Of a stretch of 64,000 bases of DNA, positions 7,147 to 14,710 are shown piece after piece; the stretch's first letter is position 1; each line of letters opens with the position of its first letter. Position numbers and translations under genes: made by a program. The notes beneath the pieces are model-generated. The model was not told the DNA's origin. It made no database searches and saw only the letters and a program-made list of their open reading frames with translations. The stretch covers positions 1,317,983 through 1,381,982 of the forward strand of contig NZ_CP061296.1 of assembly GCF_018687555.1 (NCBI RefSeq), read 5' to 3'. Source of the stretch: Polynucleobacter sp. MWH-P3-07-1 (GTDB taxonomy: Bacteria; Pseudomonadota; Gammaproteobacteria; Burkholderiales; Burkholderiaceae).

Positions 7147-7150
7147 TCTT
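7134..7150. promoter_or_regulatory. Perfect palindrome covering the rightward -10 of site 4
   Basis: Arms AAGAACT (7134-7140) and AGTTCTT (7144-7150) with a three-base centre. The -10 TATAGT lies inside it, so a bound protein would block transcription of the 7176/7638 operon. Autoregulation by the WYL protein encoded there is a natural hypothesis. Confidence 0.45.
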
Positions 7151-7175
7151 AAATGCAATTAATCCGGGAGGCTAA

Positions 7176-7616
7176 ATGGAAGGTGAGATCTTCGTCATAC
7201 CCAAATGGCAGGCGCATAACGTAGTCAATTTTGAGCAACTCGTAAAACTAGATAGTGGCGGAGGAAAAGTTTTAAATTTTGCATCCTGCGCATTAATAAA
7301 CACTATGCCTATGGTCGGTATCACCGAAATAACAGAGGAAACAAAGCGAGACCTATGGGTAAGAATCGCAATATTTCATGCCATGAATGGAAGTTTATTT
7401 TATTTTGAGCAGGAAGATAAAAAAACACCTGTATTTTTAACTCAACAGGATATTGATAGACATATAGGACTTAGCACCGAAGGTGCTAATTATTCATTTG
7501 TAGAATTTATTGACAGATGGGTAGCAAATAGAAATATTGAAGACGAAACCTCTTCAGCTAGGTGTGCAAACAACTTTAGGTCGATGCTAGATATCTGCCT
7601 TGCTAACAAAGCATAA
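7176..7616 (+). CDS. Hypothetical protein preceding the WYL regulator
   Basis: 146 codons with a strong ribosome-binding site (GGGAGG). The product is soluble, with no signal peptide, no obvious catalytic motif and no family I recognise. It is followed after 21 bases by the WYL regulator and shares its promoter, so it may be a partner or a target of that regulator. Confidence 0.65.
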   Translation: MEGEIFVIPKWQAHNVVNFEQLVKLDSGGGKVLNFASCALINTMPMVGITEITEETKRDLWVRIAIFHAMNGSLFYFEQEDKKTPVFLTQQDIDRHIGLSTEGANYSFVEFIDRWVANRNIEDETSSARCANNFRSMLDICLANKA

Positions 7617-7637
7617 TTCGTACGGGAAATAAAAAAT

Positions 7638-8609
7638 ATGAGCGATATTGAACGTTTACACCGCATTAAGTACATGATTCAGGATCGAAAATGCGTCCCT
7701 ATCGAAAGCTTCTTAGATGAGCTTGAAATCTCCAAAGCCACCTTTAAGCGTGATCTTGAATACCTACGTAGTCGACTTAAAGCATCAATCATTTATGACC
7801 GCTTTGAAGGAGGCTATAAATTTGAATTCCCAGACCAAGTTAACAAGATTGAAATGCCGGGTTTATGGTTCTCCGAAAAAGAAGCTACTGCTCTGGTCTT
7901 AATGCAGCACTTACTGTCATCTTTAGATCAAGGTGGATTAATTGGTCCTCATATTGAACCCTTAACCACAATCATCGATGGTATTTTGGGTCAAAGTGAA
8001 ACTTCCGCTAAAGAATTACGTAAGCGCATCAAAGTATTGGGCATGGGTTCACGTAAGAACTCGATTGATAACTTCTCTGAAATTGGCGCCGCCCTACTGA
8101 AGCGCAATCGTCTTGCGATCAAATACTATGCCAAGGGCAAGAATGAAGAAACTGAGCGTGAGATTTCTCCGCAACGACTCATTTTCTATCGCGAGAATTG
8201 GTATCTCGATGCCTATTGTCATATGCGCGAAGGCCTACGCAGCTTTGCTGTAGACGGCATCCGCAGTGCAGTACCGACTAACAAGAAAGCGCAAGAAATC
8301 TCCGATAAAGAGTGCCAAGAACACTTTGCCGAGAGCTACGGCATCTTCTCTGGCAAGGCTACACAAAGAGCAAAACTTCGTTTTACACCAGAACACGCTC
8401 GTTGGGTCTCGGGAGAAAACTGGCACGGCCAGCAAGTAGGCTCTTTTGATAAAGAGGGTTACTTCAATCTTGAGTTTGATTACAACCAAGATCCCGAGCT
8501 TGTGATGGACATCATGAAACATGGCTCTGGGGTTGAGGTGATTAGTCCTACTAGCCTTAAGAACAAAGTAAGAGCCGAATTAGAAAAAGCATTTAAGGCT
8601 TATCAATAA
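7638..8609 (+). CDS. WYL-domain transcriptional regulator
   Basis: 323 codons. Residues 1-60 form a winged helix (ISKATFKRDLEYLRSRLKA). The WYL domain spans about 145-210 and includes a literal W188-Y189-L190. A C-terminal domain with a characteristic EHARWVSGENWH segment follows. WYL regulators, such as the BrxR/CapW types, commonly control phage-defence islands by binding inverted repeats and sensing a nucleic-acid-like ligand; that is family knowledge. Here it sits a few kb from zorA and its own promoter carries two palindromes. Its 3' end abuts the oppositely oriented gene at 8610. Confidence 0.88.
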   Translation: MSDIERLHRIKYMIQDRKCVPIESFLDELEISKATFKRDLEYLRSRLKASIIYDRFEGGYKFEFPDQVNKIEMPGLWFSEKEATALVLMQHLLSSLDQGGLIGPHIEPLTTIIDGILGQSETSAKELRKRIKVLGMGSRKNSIDNFSEIGAALLKRNRLAIKYYAKGKNEETEREISPQRLIFYRENWYLDAYCHMREGLRSFAVDGIRSAVPTNKKAQEISDKECQEHFAESYGIFSGKATQRAKLRFTPEHARWVSGENWHGQQVGSFDKEGYFNLEFDYNQDPELVMDIMKHGSGVEVISPTSLKNKVRAELEKAFKAYQ

Positions 8610-9071
8610 TTATTGTTGCTTTAGTTTTTTATTGCACGCATCACAGTAATACTTGCCATCCTTTTCCCAGGCTTTAATACCAAGCTTCTTGGTACACCAG
8701 TAGCAATACAGATTGGTTGAAGGTATAAATTTACTTTCTGCCAAATCCGGCATACTTTGGATCAATTCCGGCTGACCAAGATTGACCTCAATGGCTTTAG
8801 GCTTTAACTGCGTAAGCATCCATCTCCAAGCTTTTGGGATAAGCTGGTAATGAAAGATCGCATAGCTTGAGGCCAACCCTAGCAATATGAGAACCACAGT
8901 TAGTGGATTTTGACTCATCCACTCTAAGACAGCTAGCGCTGCCATATAGGCAATGTAAAGGCCTAATATTGCCAATAGATATGGCCAAATCGCCGCTAGA
9001 ATCAAAATTGAAATAATGGTTCCAATAATTGATCCGCCACCAGAGCTATTGCTATCGTCGTAATCACCCAT
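8610..9071 (-). CDS. Membrane protein with C-terminal zinc-ribbon-like motif
   Basis: The frame is open from 9362, but the ATG at 9071 is chosen. AGGAG precedes it, the longer form would overlap the HD gene completely, and the HD stop (9064) overlaps this start by eight bases. 153 residues: an S/G linker, hydrophobic segments near 16-45 and 55-80, then a cytoplasmic tail with CYWC and CDAC pairs near the C-terminus. These four cysteines likely bind zinc. Function unknown; last gene of a four-gene operon starting at 10619. Confidence 0.65.
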   Translation of the reverse strand: MGDYDDSNSSGGGSIIGTIISILILAAIWPYLLAILGLYIAYMAALAVLEWMSQNPLTVVLILLGLASSYAIFHYQLIPKAWRWMLTQLKPKAIEVNLGQPELIQSMPDLAESKFIPSTNLYCYWCTKKLGIKAWEKDGKYYCDACNKKLKQQ

Positions 9072-9555
9072 GAGCTCTCCTGGGAAGCTGAGTACTCCAG
9101 TCATAGGCCAGATCGATAAAGATATTAGCTTCTTGAGATAAGTATTGGGGTGCAGGAAAAATTCCAACCCTCCCAAGATCCAATCGATCTGCGTCCCAAC
9201 AGGTCTGAATTGTTTTGTTAGCCGAGACATCACCACCTGAGTGATGGCGTAGTGCATAACAAAGCTCATCCAATTGCTTTGAGCGAAGTTGATAGAAGTC
9301 CCCGTGAATGCCATGCGCAAATTCTGCAGCACGTTCGCCATGTTTTGGATCTCTACCATCATCTAAGCGACAACTATCATGCAAGAATCCAAAGAGCTCG
9401 ACGACTAGTAAGTCTGCTTTGCGTAATTGCCCGATATTTTTACCGTGGTGAAGCACCCTAGCCCAATGGTTTGCGCCATGAATACCTTGCCAATCGAGCT
9501 TGAACTCAGACTTGATCAGAGCAATCAGACCTGAGCGGTCATAGTCTTTACTCAT
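9064..9555 (-). CDS. HD-domain phosphohydrolase
   Basis: 163 codons. The metal-binding HD set is visible: H30 (HGANHWARV), H59-D60 (FLHDS), H104/H105 (LRHHSGG) and D121 (CWDADRLDLGRVG). The length suits a single HD domain. Such enzymes hydrolyse phosphate esters of nucleotides; the substrate here is unknown. The start overlaps the upstream stop by four bases. Confidence 0.85.
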   Translation of the reverse strand: MSKDYDRSGLIALIKSEFKLDWQGIHGANHWARVLHHGKNIGQLRKADLLVVELFGFLHDSCRLDDGRDPKHGERAAEFAHGIHGDFYQLRSKQLDELCYALRHHSGGDVSANKTIQTCWDADRLDLGRVGIFPAPQYLSQEANIFIDLAYDWSTQLPRRAHG

Positions 9556-10265
9556 GAATAGAGTTTTTCTAAGCCAGAGGCTGCTAACTTAAACATCCGA
9601 TCCATTTCTGTTCCTGCAGATATGGCTGTGCCATCTGGGGTGGCGAGCGGCCAAGGCTGATTAAGATCCCAATATTGAGGAAATAACCAATGCTCTAACT
9701 CCACCTCAGAAATCGTCATGAGCCACTTCACATCCGGGTAAGAGCCACGAAGTAAGGCCAGCATATGGGCTTGCGAAAGACCCAAGGTCCACTCGTGCAA
9801 TTCTTGGTTAGTAGGCTCTCCAATGGGATGCTGCAACTTCAGACTCACAAATCCGTGCTCATTCGTTACCCATAGAAATGCATTCTGCTCATATCGATCT
9901 GCTAAGACCCTTGCATCGTCTAGATGTATACCTAAAGTGAGCATGCTTAGCTCATGAGGCCATTGGTCATCCTTATCTCGTCCTATTCCCGGAAATATTT
10001 TGGGGCACATTGGCAAAGCATCAGCCCACATCTTTTTTTGCCGCGCCTCATTCTCTTGAGTATCTAAGGGTTGGCTATAGGGATTAAAGGCAGTCAGAAA
10101 AGCTGCTGTTGTTATCTCCCACTCCGTCATCAACTCTGCCAATTGACTAGAAGCCTGGTTCACTTGCAGGGCGATTTCTCGATCACCAAGATGAACCACA
10201 TAGACCGCTTCGCGATAGGCCTTAATTAAATTTGGAGAAATTGTTCTGATCTCTAATTCGTCCAT
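9552..10265 (-). CDS. DUF3293-containing protein with extra C-terminal domain
   Basis: 237 codons. Residues about 15-125 follow the DUF3293 pattern (FLTAFNPYS, N, R, then P-x-E-x-S and a late NAFLWV). DUF3293 proteins are normally about this size or shorter. Residues about 140-237 add a segment with conserved W and P positions (WLMTISEVELEHWLFPQYWDL) that I cannot assign. It is coupled to the HD gene and follows the small gene at 10266 without a gap. Confidence 0.65.
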   Translation of the reverse strand: MDELEIRTISPNLIKAYREAVYVVHLGDREIALQVNQASSQLAELMTEWEITTAAFLTAFNPYSQPLDTQENEARQKKMWADALPMCPKIFPGIGRDKDDQWPHELSMLTLGIHLDDARVLADRYEQNAFLWVTNEHGFVSLKLQHPIGEPTNQELHEWTLGLSQAHMLALLRGSYPDVKWLMTISEVELEHWLFPQYWDLNQPWPLATPDGTAISAGTEMDRMFKLAASGLEKLYS

Positions 10266-10619
10266 TTATTTCCCCAATTCAAAAATATTGATCGGTGCTG
10301 CTGGTTTAGTTGGCCAGTGATAGCCAATTCCTAGCTCTTTTGCCTTTCGGATGCGGTGGTGCAACTTCAATGCGGAAGAAAAATAATAGAGGCGAGGGTT
10401 ACTTATAACGCGCTCATACTCATATTGCTCTGCCTGCACTGTCAAATCATCTACCCGATAAAAATATTTACCTTCATGTTCAATCGCTTCGGCAAAGTAA
10501 TTGTTTTCATCTTTGACAAACACAATCGGAATATAACGATCTCTAAAGACGTCTAGTAGTTTCTTCCACTTACTGTCGTTAAATTGATGTAAGCCAATTT
10601 TTAATTGCGTAATCTTCAT
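10266..10619 (-). CDS. Hypothetical protein, first gene of the HD operon
   Basis: The ATG at 10619 is chosen over 10640 because AGGAG lies nine bases ahead. 117 residues, basic and rich in Y, H and K, with no known domain. Its stop adjoins the next start. No island palindrome is found ahead of it, so this operon seems to be outside the palindrome set. Confidence 0.6.
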   Translation of the reverse strand: MKITQLKIGLHQFNDSKWKKLLDVFRDRYIPIVFVKDENNYFAEAIEHEGKYFYRVDDLTVQAEQYEYERVISNPRLYYFSSALKLHHRIRKAKELGIGYHWPTKPAAPINIFELGK

Positions 10620-10714
10620 TGCACTCTCCTGTTTAGCCAATTTGACAAATGTCTGGGCTTGGCAATTCGGTTTAAATCCGCCCTCCTACTTTTTTACCTC
10701 TACCGCTGATTCGC

Positions 10715-11077
10715 TTAGTGGATAACAGCCTCCACTACTTCAGGCTTTCCCTCGGGGTTCTTTTTTTGACTTGAAACCAAGAACTCTTTAGTCTCTAGTG
10801 CTACGGTGAGATAAGCGTCAGTTGCGATACGAAACGCATCTTGACCATCCTCTTTGCTAAAGATATAGGTCAGGCTATAGATGAGGTTGTCCGCATCCTC
10901 GCCGTCAACAGTGACGGTATTACCTACATCGTTATCTACAACCCGCAATCCTCTTGTGAAATCTGGCTTCTCACCATCAACCCAGCTCATATCGAGGCGA
11001 TCAATATCAAACCTCAAGCTTCGGAATAAGTTATTGATGGAAAAACGAGCACCATTTAAATATGTGTAATCACGCAT
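10715..11077 (-). CDS. Hypothetical protein
   Basis: 120 codons, acidic, single domain with an alternating V/T-rich stretch (GNTVTVDGEDADNLIYSLTYIF) and no recognisable family. It is transcribed from the promoter at 11116-11147, which carries a near-perfect island palindrome. A separate transcript is indicated because the gene below it starts at 10619. Confidence 0.6.
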   Translation of the reverse strand: MRDYTYLNGARFSINNLFRSLRFDIDRLDMSWVDGEKPDFTRGLRVVDNDVGNTVTVDGEDADNLIYSLTYIFSKEDGQDAFRIATDAYLTVALETKEFLVSSQKKNPEGKPEVVEAVIH

Positions 11078-11115
11078 AAGACCTCCAATATCAATTGATT
11101 AATCTCTACAATTCC

Positions 11116-11147
11116 ATTATCAAGATTGGCAGGTTCAAATAATGAGC
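11116..11147 (-). promoter_or_regulatory. Island palindrome promoter, site 6 (one mismatch)
   Basis: On the reverse strand GCTCA, five bases, TGAAC (11147-11133), then GATAAT (five of six matches) at 11121-11116, with the same 16-base spacing from the second arm to the -10. It lies 56 bases upstream of the ATG at 11077. Upstream flank CCACTA is identical to that of site 3. Confidence 0.5.
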
Positions 11148-11176
11148 TAGTGGTCAGTTTTTGAGCCACTTGTCCA

Positions 11177-11343
11177 ACAAAAAACCCACCAAATGGTGGG
11201 TTTGTCGCTTTTGATTACCTTTTACCTTGCTTGGTATTGGGTCTCATCTTTTTAGCACCTTACTAGCGTTAGCAGGTTGCTGTGGCGACAAAGCCATCTC
11301 TTGATGTTTGTTTGATTATAAAGACCTTGCAGTCATTTGTAAA
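11177..11343 (-). ncRNA. Small transcription unit with near-consensus promoter and terminator
   Basis: On the reverse strand, TTTACA (11343-11338), a 17-base spacer and a perfect TATAAT (11320-11315) form the best sigma-70 promoter seen in the island. Transcription from about 11308 would end at the terminator near 11177, giving about 130 nt. It contains only two minute frames: 17 codons at 11297-11244 (MALSPQQPANASKVLKR) and a 10-codon frame overlapping its stop. Neither has a well-spaced ribosome-binding site. A small RNA or a leader peptide are both possible. Confidence 0.45.
11178..11203 (-). terminator. Intrinsic terminator of the small unit
   Basis: Stem AAACCCACCA (11182-11191) with TGGTGGGTTT (11194-11203); read on the reverse strand it is followed by a run of six T. 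Confidence 0.75.
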
Positions 11344-11364
11344 TAAGTTCTAGGAGCCATGGGC

Positions 11365-12534
11365 TCAAAATTGGCTTAACCATTGCTCAAGCATAGAGAC
11401 ATCAGCAATGCCTTTTGAAATTAGCAGCTGTGAAATATCTATGGCGGATATTATTAACAGCGGATGTCCATCCTCAATAATTTCTTTATAAGCCTGGAGA
11501 GATACAAATGATGTAGTAATAAAAATACCAAATTGCCTATGTCTTAGACGTGAAATTAATCGCGAGGTTTCCTTAACGCCACAACTCGATGTCAACTTAT
11601 AACACTTAGCTTCAAGAGCAAACTCTACATCTGTGTAAGCCTGACCTACACCTATTCTATAAACTCCGATAGCATCTCTACCGCCGTCTCTCCATGGCCT
11701 TGTGTTATCACAAGAGATAATATTTTTATCCATCATTTGTGCAATTACCGAAGCACACTTCTCAAATGAATACTCGCCATCCTTATGTTTAGAAAAGTAA
11801 TCTTTGATTAACTCTATATACTTTTTCTCTTGTGACGTTTGTGGCAATTGTTGCTCAGGGGTTCGATAACTAACAGTCGGCGGCGCTAATAACGGAAGGT
11901 ACTTGCCAGTATTGAGCCACTTTAAATAGGTGTCCGGGGCATTTCTTGTAGCACTACCGTTTTGGAGTTCGCTTATCCAGCCCCTTTTAATAACCGACTC
12001 ATTCAAAATGGTAAAAATTGCGCGATAGTTTTGAAACCTATTGCCATCTACTGATTTCCATATAGCCACTAGATCATCAGTTTGTAAGATATTTGCAGCA
12101 CCAGGAACAGCCAGGCCACGGAAAACTACAGAGCGACCAGCACCTCCGACCTTTGTAAATATAAAAAATGGAGGAACTTTATCTCTTTGTAATGAGTGCA
12201 AGTTATCAAAAGAATTTTTTAATATTAAATTTCCTTTTTTGCTAGTGTCATGCAGCTCATGCCCAGCTTTTTTGTTGTCTCCAAAATAAATGAACTGTCC
12301 TCTTTCAGAATTCAATTCATCTGGCCACTCATTGTTTGACATTTCGGAATATAGGACGCAGTACTTAAGGTCTCCTAGAGTGCCTTTTTGACGAAATCCA
12401 CCCTGATTTCCACATCCCATTAATTTAGAAATTGGATCGTCACCAGCATTGCCGGAATTGCCACCTTCATAGATAGCGTCAATAACTAAATCTGCATTTT
12501 CAAGTTCGTCAAATTTGAATAGTTTGGCTGTCAT
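11365..12534 (-). CDS. AspBHI-like modification-dependent restriction endonuclease
   Basis: 389 residues from the ATG at 12534; a TTG nine bases upstream is in frame. The N-terminal half (GGNSGNAGDDPISKLMG, later FGDNKKAGHELHDT) resembles the DNA-recognition domain of AspBHI, a 5-methylcytosine-dependent enzyme of the MspJI group. The C-terminal Mrr-type catalytic domain shows D287, then E308-x-K310 (EAK), and a following (S/T)FV helix region. If correct, it cuts DNA carrying methylated cytosine. Its start faces that of the Eco47II-type gene across 95 bases. A conventional Mrr-like type II enzyme is the alternative. Confidence 0.7.
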   Translation of the reverse strand: MTAKLFKFDELENADLVIDAIYEGGNSGNAGDDPISKLMGCGNQGGFRQKGTLGDLKYCVLYSEMSNNEWPDELNSERGQFIYFGDNKKAGHELHDTSKKGNLILKNSFDNLHSLQRDKVPPFFIFTKVGGAGRSVVFRGLAVPGAANILQTDDLVAIWKSVDGNRFQNYRAIFTILNESVIKRGWISELQNGSATRNAPDTYLKWLNTGKYLPLLAPPTVSYRTPEQQLPQTSQEKKYIELIKDYFSKHKDGEYSFEKCASVIAQMMDKNIISCDNTRPWRDGGRDAIGVYRIGVGQAYTDVEFALEAKCYKLTSSCGVKETSRLISRLRHRQFGIFITTSFVSLQAYKEIIEDGHPLLIISAIDISQLLISKGIADVSMLEQWLSQF

Positions 12535-12577
12535 ATATTTCAAATTGTGTAATTTTAGTAATTAATATACCTCTTCT

Positions 12578-12597
12578 GTCTATGCATGGGTTACCAT
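12578..12597 (+). promoter_or_regulatory. 20-bp element shared with the methyltransferase promoter
   Basis: GTCTATGCATGGGTTACCAT lies 33 bases before the endonuclease ATG. A copy with 18 of 20 matches lies at 14564-14583 just upstream of the methyltransferase gene. The core CTATGCAT-N-GGTTACCAT is shared. It is a likely operator for coordinated control of the restriction-modification pair, perhaps bound by the MerR-like domain of the methyltransferase. Confidence 0.55.
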
Positions 12598-12629
12598 TCT
12601 TTTGGGCATTATTAATTTTGGAGAATTTC

Positions 12630-13382
12630 ATGGCATATGTCAGCTTTATCAAGGATGAAGATTTTAAGAAAATCATAGGTGAAATTCTTGTCATTGCTGC
12701 CCAATCAAAAAAGAAGGCTGATACTAAATTTAATAGAAATGTCATTGATCCATTTTCTGTATTGATTGAAATCGGTGGGTTTGATATTGACTTTGATACA
12801 TGGGTTATCAGCGAAAAGACTCGGCAAGCTCAAAAGTCCCTATCTAACCATGTGGGCTTATTGCATCAAAAATTACTAGGCTCCATAGAGGGCTGGACTG
12901 ATCTTGGCGTAGGACAGTTAATTGATGTTGTAAATCCTCAGAAAAAAATAATTGCGGAAATCAAAAACAAACACAACACCATCAAGGGTGCAGACAAAAT
13001 CGGACTATATAAAGAATTAGATAATTTAGTGATGATGAAAGGTCACCAATATAAGGACTTTACCGCCTACTATGTTGAGATAGTCCCAAAAAAAGCTGAT
13101 AGATATAATATTTGCTTCACCCCATCCGATAAGAGCAAGGGAAATAAATGCTCTCCAAATGAAAAAGTAAGGCAAATCGACGGCGCCAGCTTTTATGCTT
13201 TAGTCACTGGCATTGATGATGCCCTAGAGCAAATATTCCGCGCGTTACCTCAAGTAATAAAAGATTGCAAAGCTGATGCAAAAATGATTGGGGCTGAAAA
13301 GGCGACTGAATTTTTTAAATCAGCTTATGTTCCAAAACCACTAAAGACTTCTCGTCGTACGAGTTCGAAAGCATCGCAATAA
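12630..13382 (+). CDS. Eco47II-family type II restriction endonuclease
   Basis: 250 residues. The ATG at 12630 is chosen over one at 12582 because GGAG precedes it, and because the extra 16 residues would be encoded within the shared operator. The protein matches my memory of the Eco47II/Sau96I-like family (recognition GGNCC). It shows a PD-(D/E)xK centre: D99 (QLIDVVNP), E110 and K112 (IAEIKNKHNT). It converges on the methyltransferase gene and overlaps it tail-to-tail by 68 bases. Specificity is a family inference. Confidence 0.85.
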   Translation: MAYVSFIKDEDFKKIIGEILVIAAQSKKKADTKFNRNVIDPFSVLIEIGGFDIDFDTWVISEKTRQAQKSLSNHVGLLHQKLLGSIEGWTDLGVGQLIDVVNPQKKIIAEIKNKHNTIKGADKIGLYKELDNLVMMKGHQYKDFTAYYVEIVPKKADRYNICFTPSDKSKGNKCSPNEKVRQIDGASFYALVTGIDDALEQIFRALPQVIKDCKADAKMIGAEKATEFFKSAYVPKPLKTSRRTSSKASQ

Positions 13383-14547
13383 TAGCTCTTCCAATATGGT
13401 AGCCAAGATTTACTGGCACCGCATTTCCTATTTGCTTATACTGCGACGCTGTTGATCCAGAAAATGCCCATTCATCAGGAAACGACTGAATACGGGCATA
13501 CTCCCGAACATTTAATGGTCTCGTTTCACCAGGGTGACATCTCTCGGTTTGCTTTTGCGCAGGATTACAAGTCAGTGTCAACGATGGCTCATCCCAAGAT
13601 AGCCTCCTAGCCATACCGGTTTTTCCGCCCCCCAAATAGAAGCTCGCTCCCATGTATTTTTTCTGCAAAGGTAATGGTAGGTCACGCCAATATCCTCCAG
13701 GCGGGATCAATTCCATAATTTTCTTTTTTTCGGGTGTATATTTTTGACCTTCAGCTTTTGGAGCACCTTTTAATGCCTCACGTATGCCAACCGTATAGTT
13801 CTGTTCTTTGGGAAAGGCAATAGCACGTTTTAGATCTTTTCTAACGCCCAAAATAACTAAACGTTCTCTCTTTTGAGCTACATCAAAATACTGAGCACGC
13901 AAAATTTTGTAGGAAACATCGTACCCAAGCTCATCAAGGACATTGAGCATAGTCTCGAGAGTACGCCCGTTATCATGACGCTCGAGCCCCTTTACATTCT
14001 CTCCAAGTATTACTTTGGGCTTTATTTCTTTAACCGCTCTAGCGTATTCAAAGAATAAAGTCCCTCTTGTATCCTCAAAGCCCATTCTCTTACCAGCATA
14101 ACTAAATGCTTGACAAGGAAACCCTCCAGCAACTACATCCGCTTTGATCTTTTTAAAATCTACATTAGCAATATCATCATCAACTACATTCCACTTTGGA
14201 CGATTCGTCCTCAGTGTCTCGACTGCTTTTTTATCTATCTCAACCAACAAATTGCAATCTAGCCCAGCATTTTCCATTCCTAGCGCTAAACCACCAGCAC
14301 CAGCAAATAATTCAACAACAGAAAATGGGGATTTTTTCTTCGCCTTTAATACTTTGTAGCCAACATCCCCGCTACCACCATTTTTGGCAATCAGCCTATC
14401 CAACTCTTTTTTATCAAAATATCTATGGCCATTTGCCGCCCTATGCGCCTTGATTAACCCCTTCTTTTCCCAGCGCCGGATTGTGTCAAGCGATACGGCC
14501 AACTTCTCGCTTGCATCAGAGATAGAGATATGTGTAGCTGAATTCAT
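13315..14547 (-). CDS. DNA (cytosine-5) methyltransferase with N-terminal MerR-type helix-turn-helix
   Basis: 410 residues. Residues 5-55 form a MerR/excisionase-type winged helix (ISDASEKLAVSLDTIRRWEKKG, then GHRYFDKKELDRL; shown in parts). The catalytic domain has motif I FAGAGG (81-86), motif IV PCQ with nucleophile C145, motif VI ENV (183-185), motif VIII QKRER (225-229), a target-recognition region with GGYWRDLP, and motif X GNAVP. This type methylates GGNCC, protecting against the neighbouring enzyme. N-terminal regulator domains are known in some 5mC methyltransferases (Xre-like ones); a MerR-like one is less usual and suggests autoregulation. Confidence 0.92.
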   Translation of the reverse strand: MNSATHISISDASEKLAVSLDTIRRWEKKGLIKAHRAANGHRYFDKKELDRLIAKNGGSGDVGYKVLKAKKKSPFSVVELFAGAGGLALGMENAGLDCNLLVEIDKKAVETLRTNRPKWNVVDDDIANVDFKKIKADVVAGGFPCQAFSYAGKRMGFEDTRGTLFFEYARAVKEIKPKVILGENVKGLERHDNGRTLETMLNVLDELGYDVSYKILRAQYFDVAQKRERLVILGVRKDLKRAIAFPKEQNYTVGIREALKGAPKAEGQKYTPEKKKIMELIPPGGYWRDLPLPLQKKYMGASFYLGGGKTGMARRLSWDEPSLTLTCNPAQKQTERCHPGETRPLNVREYARIQSFPDEWAFSGSTASQYKQIGNAVPVNLGYHIGRAIIAMLSNSYDEKSLVVLEHKLI

Positions 14548-14553
14548 TTAACT

Positions 14554-14609
14554 GGTAACCTTTGCCTATGCATTGGTTACCATAATACATTCTTTTTAAC
14601 ATTTTTCAA
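14554..14609 (-). promoter_or_regulatory. Methyltransferase promoter with inverted-repeat operator
   Basis: On the reverse strand TTGAAA (14609-14604), 16 bases, TATTAT (14587-14582). An inverted repeat GGTAACC (14554-14560) / GGTTACC (14575-14581) spans the predicted start of transcription, and one arm belongs to the 20-bp element shared with the endonuclease promoter. A protein bound here would repress. Confidence 0.55.
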
Positions 14610-14710
14610 AATTGAAAGATAAGACAATCCCACCAGCATTAGTAGCGTTAAACCATTGAAGTTATTGATAAATTCCATTTAAGATTCCAAATTAAAGTTA
14701 TTGAGATCTT
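14610..14710. other. AT-rich intergenic stretch without a gene
   Basis: Between the methyltransferase promoter and site 5 I see only AT-rich sequence and short frames of no quality. It would be the 5' leader of the site-5 transcript. Confidence 0.5.

Noticed and set aside
9072-9362. Longer N-terminus for the membrane gene at 8610
   Set aside because: It would overlap the HD gene almost fully; the ATG at 9071 has a better ribosome-binding site.
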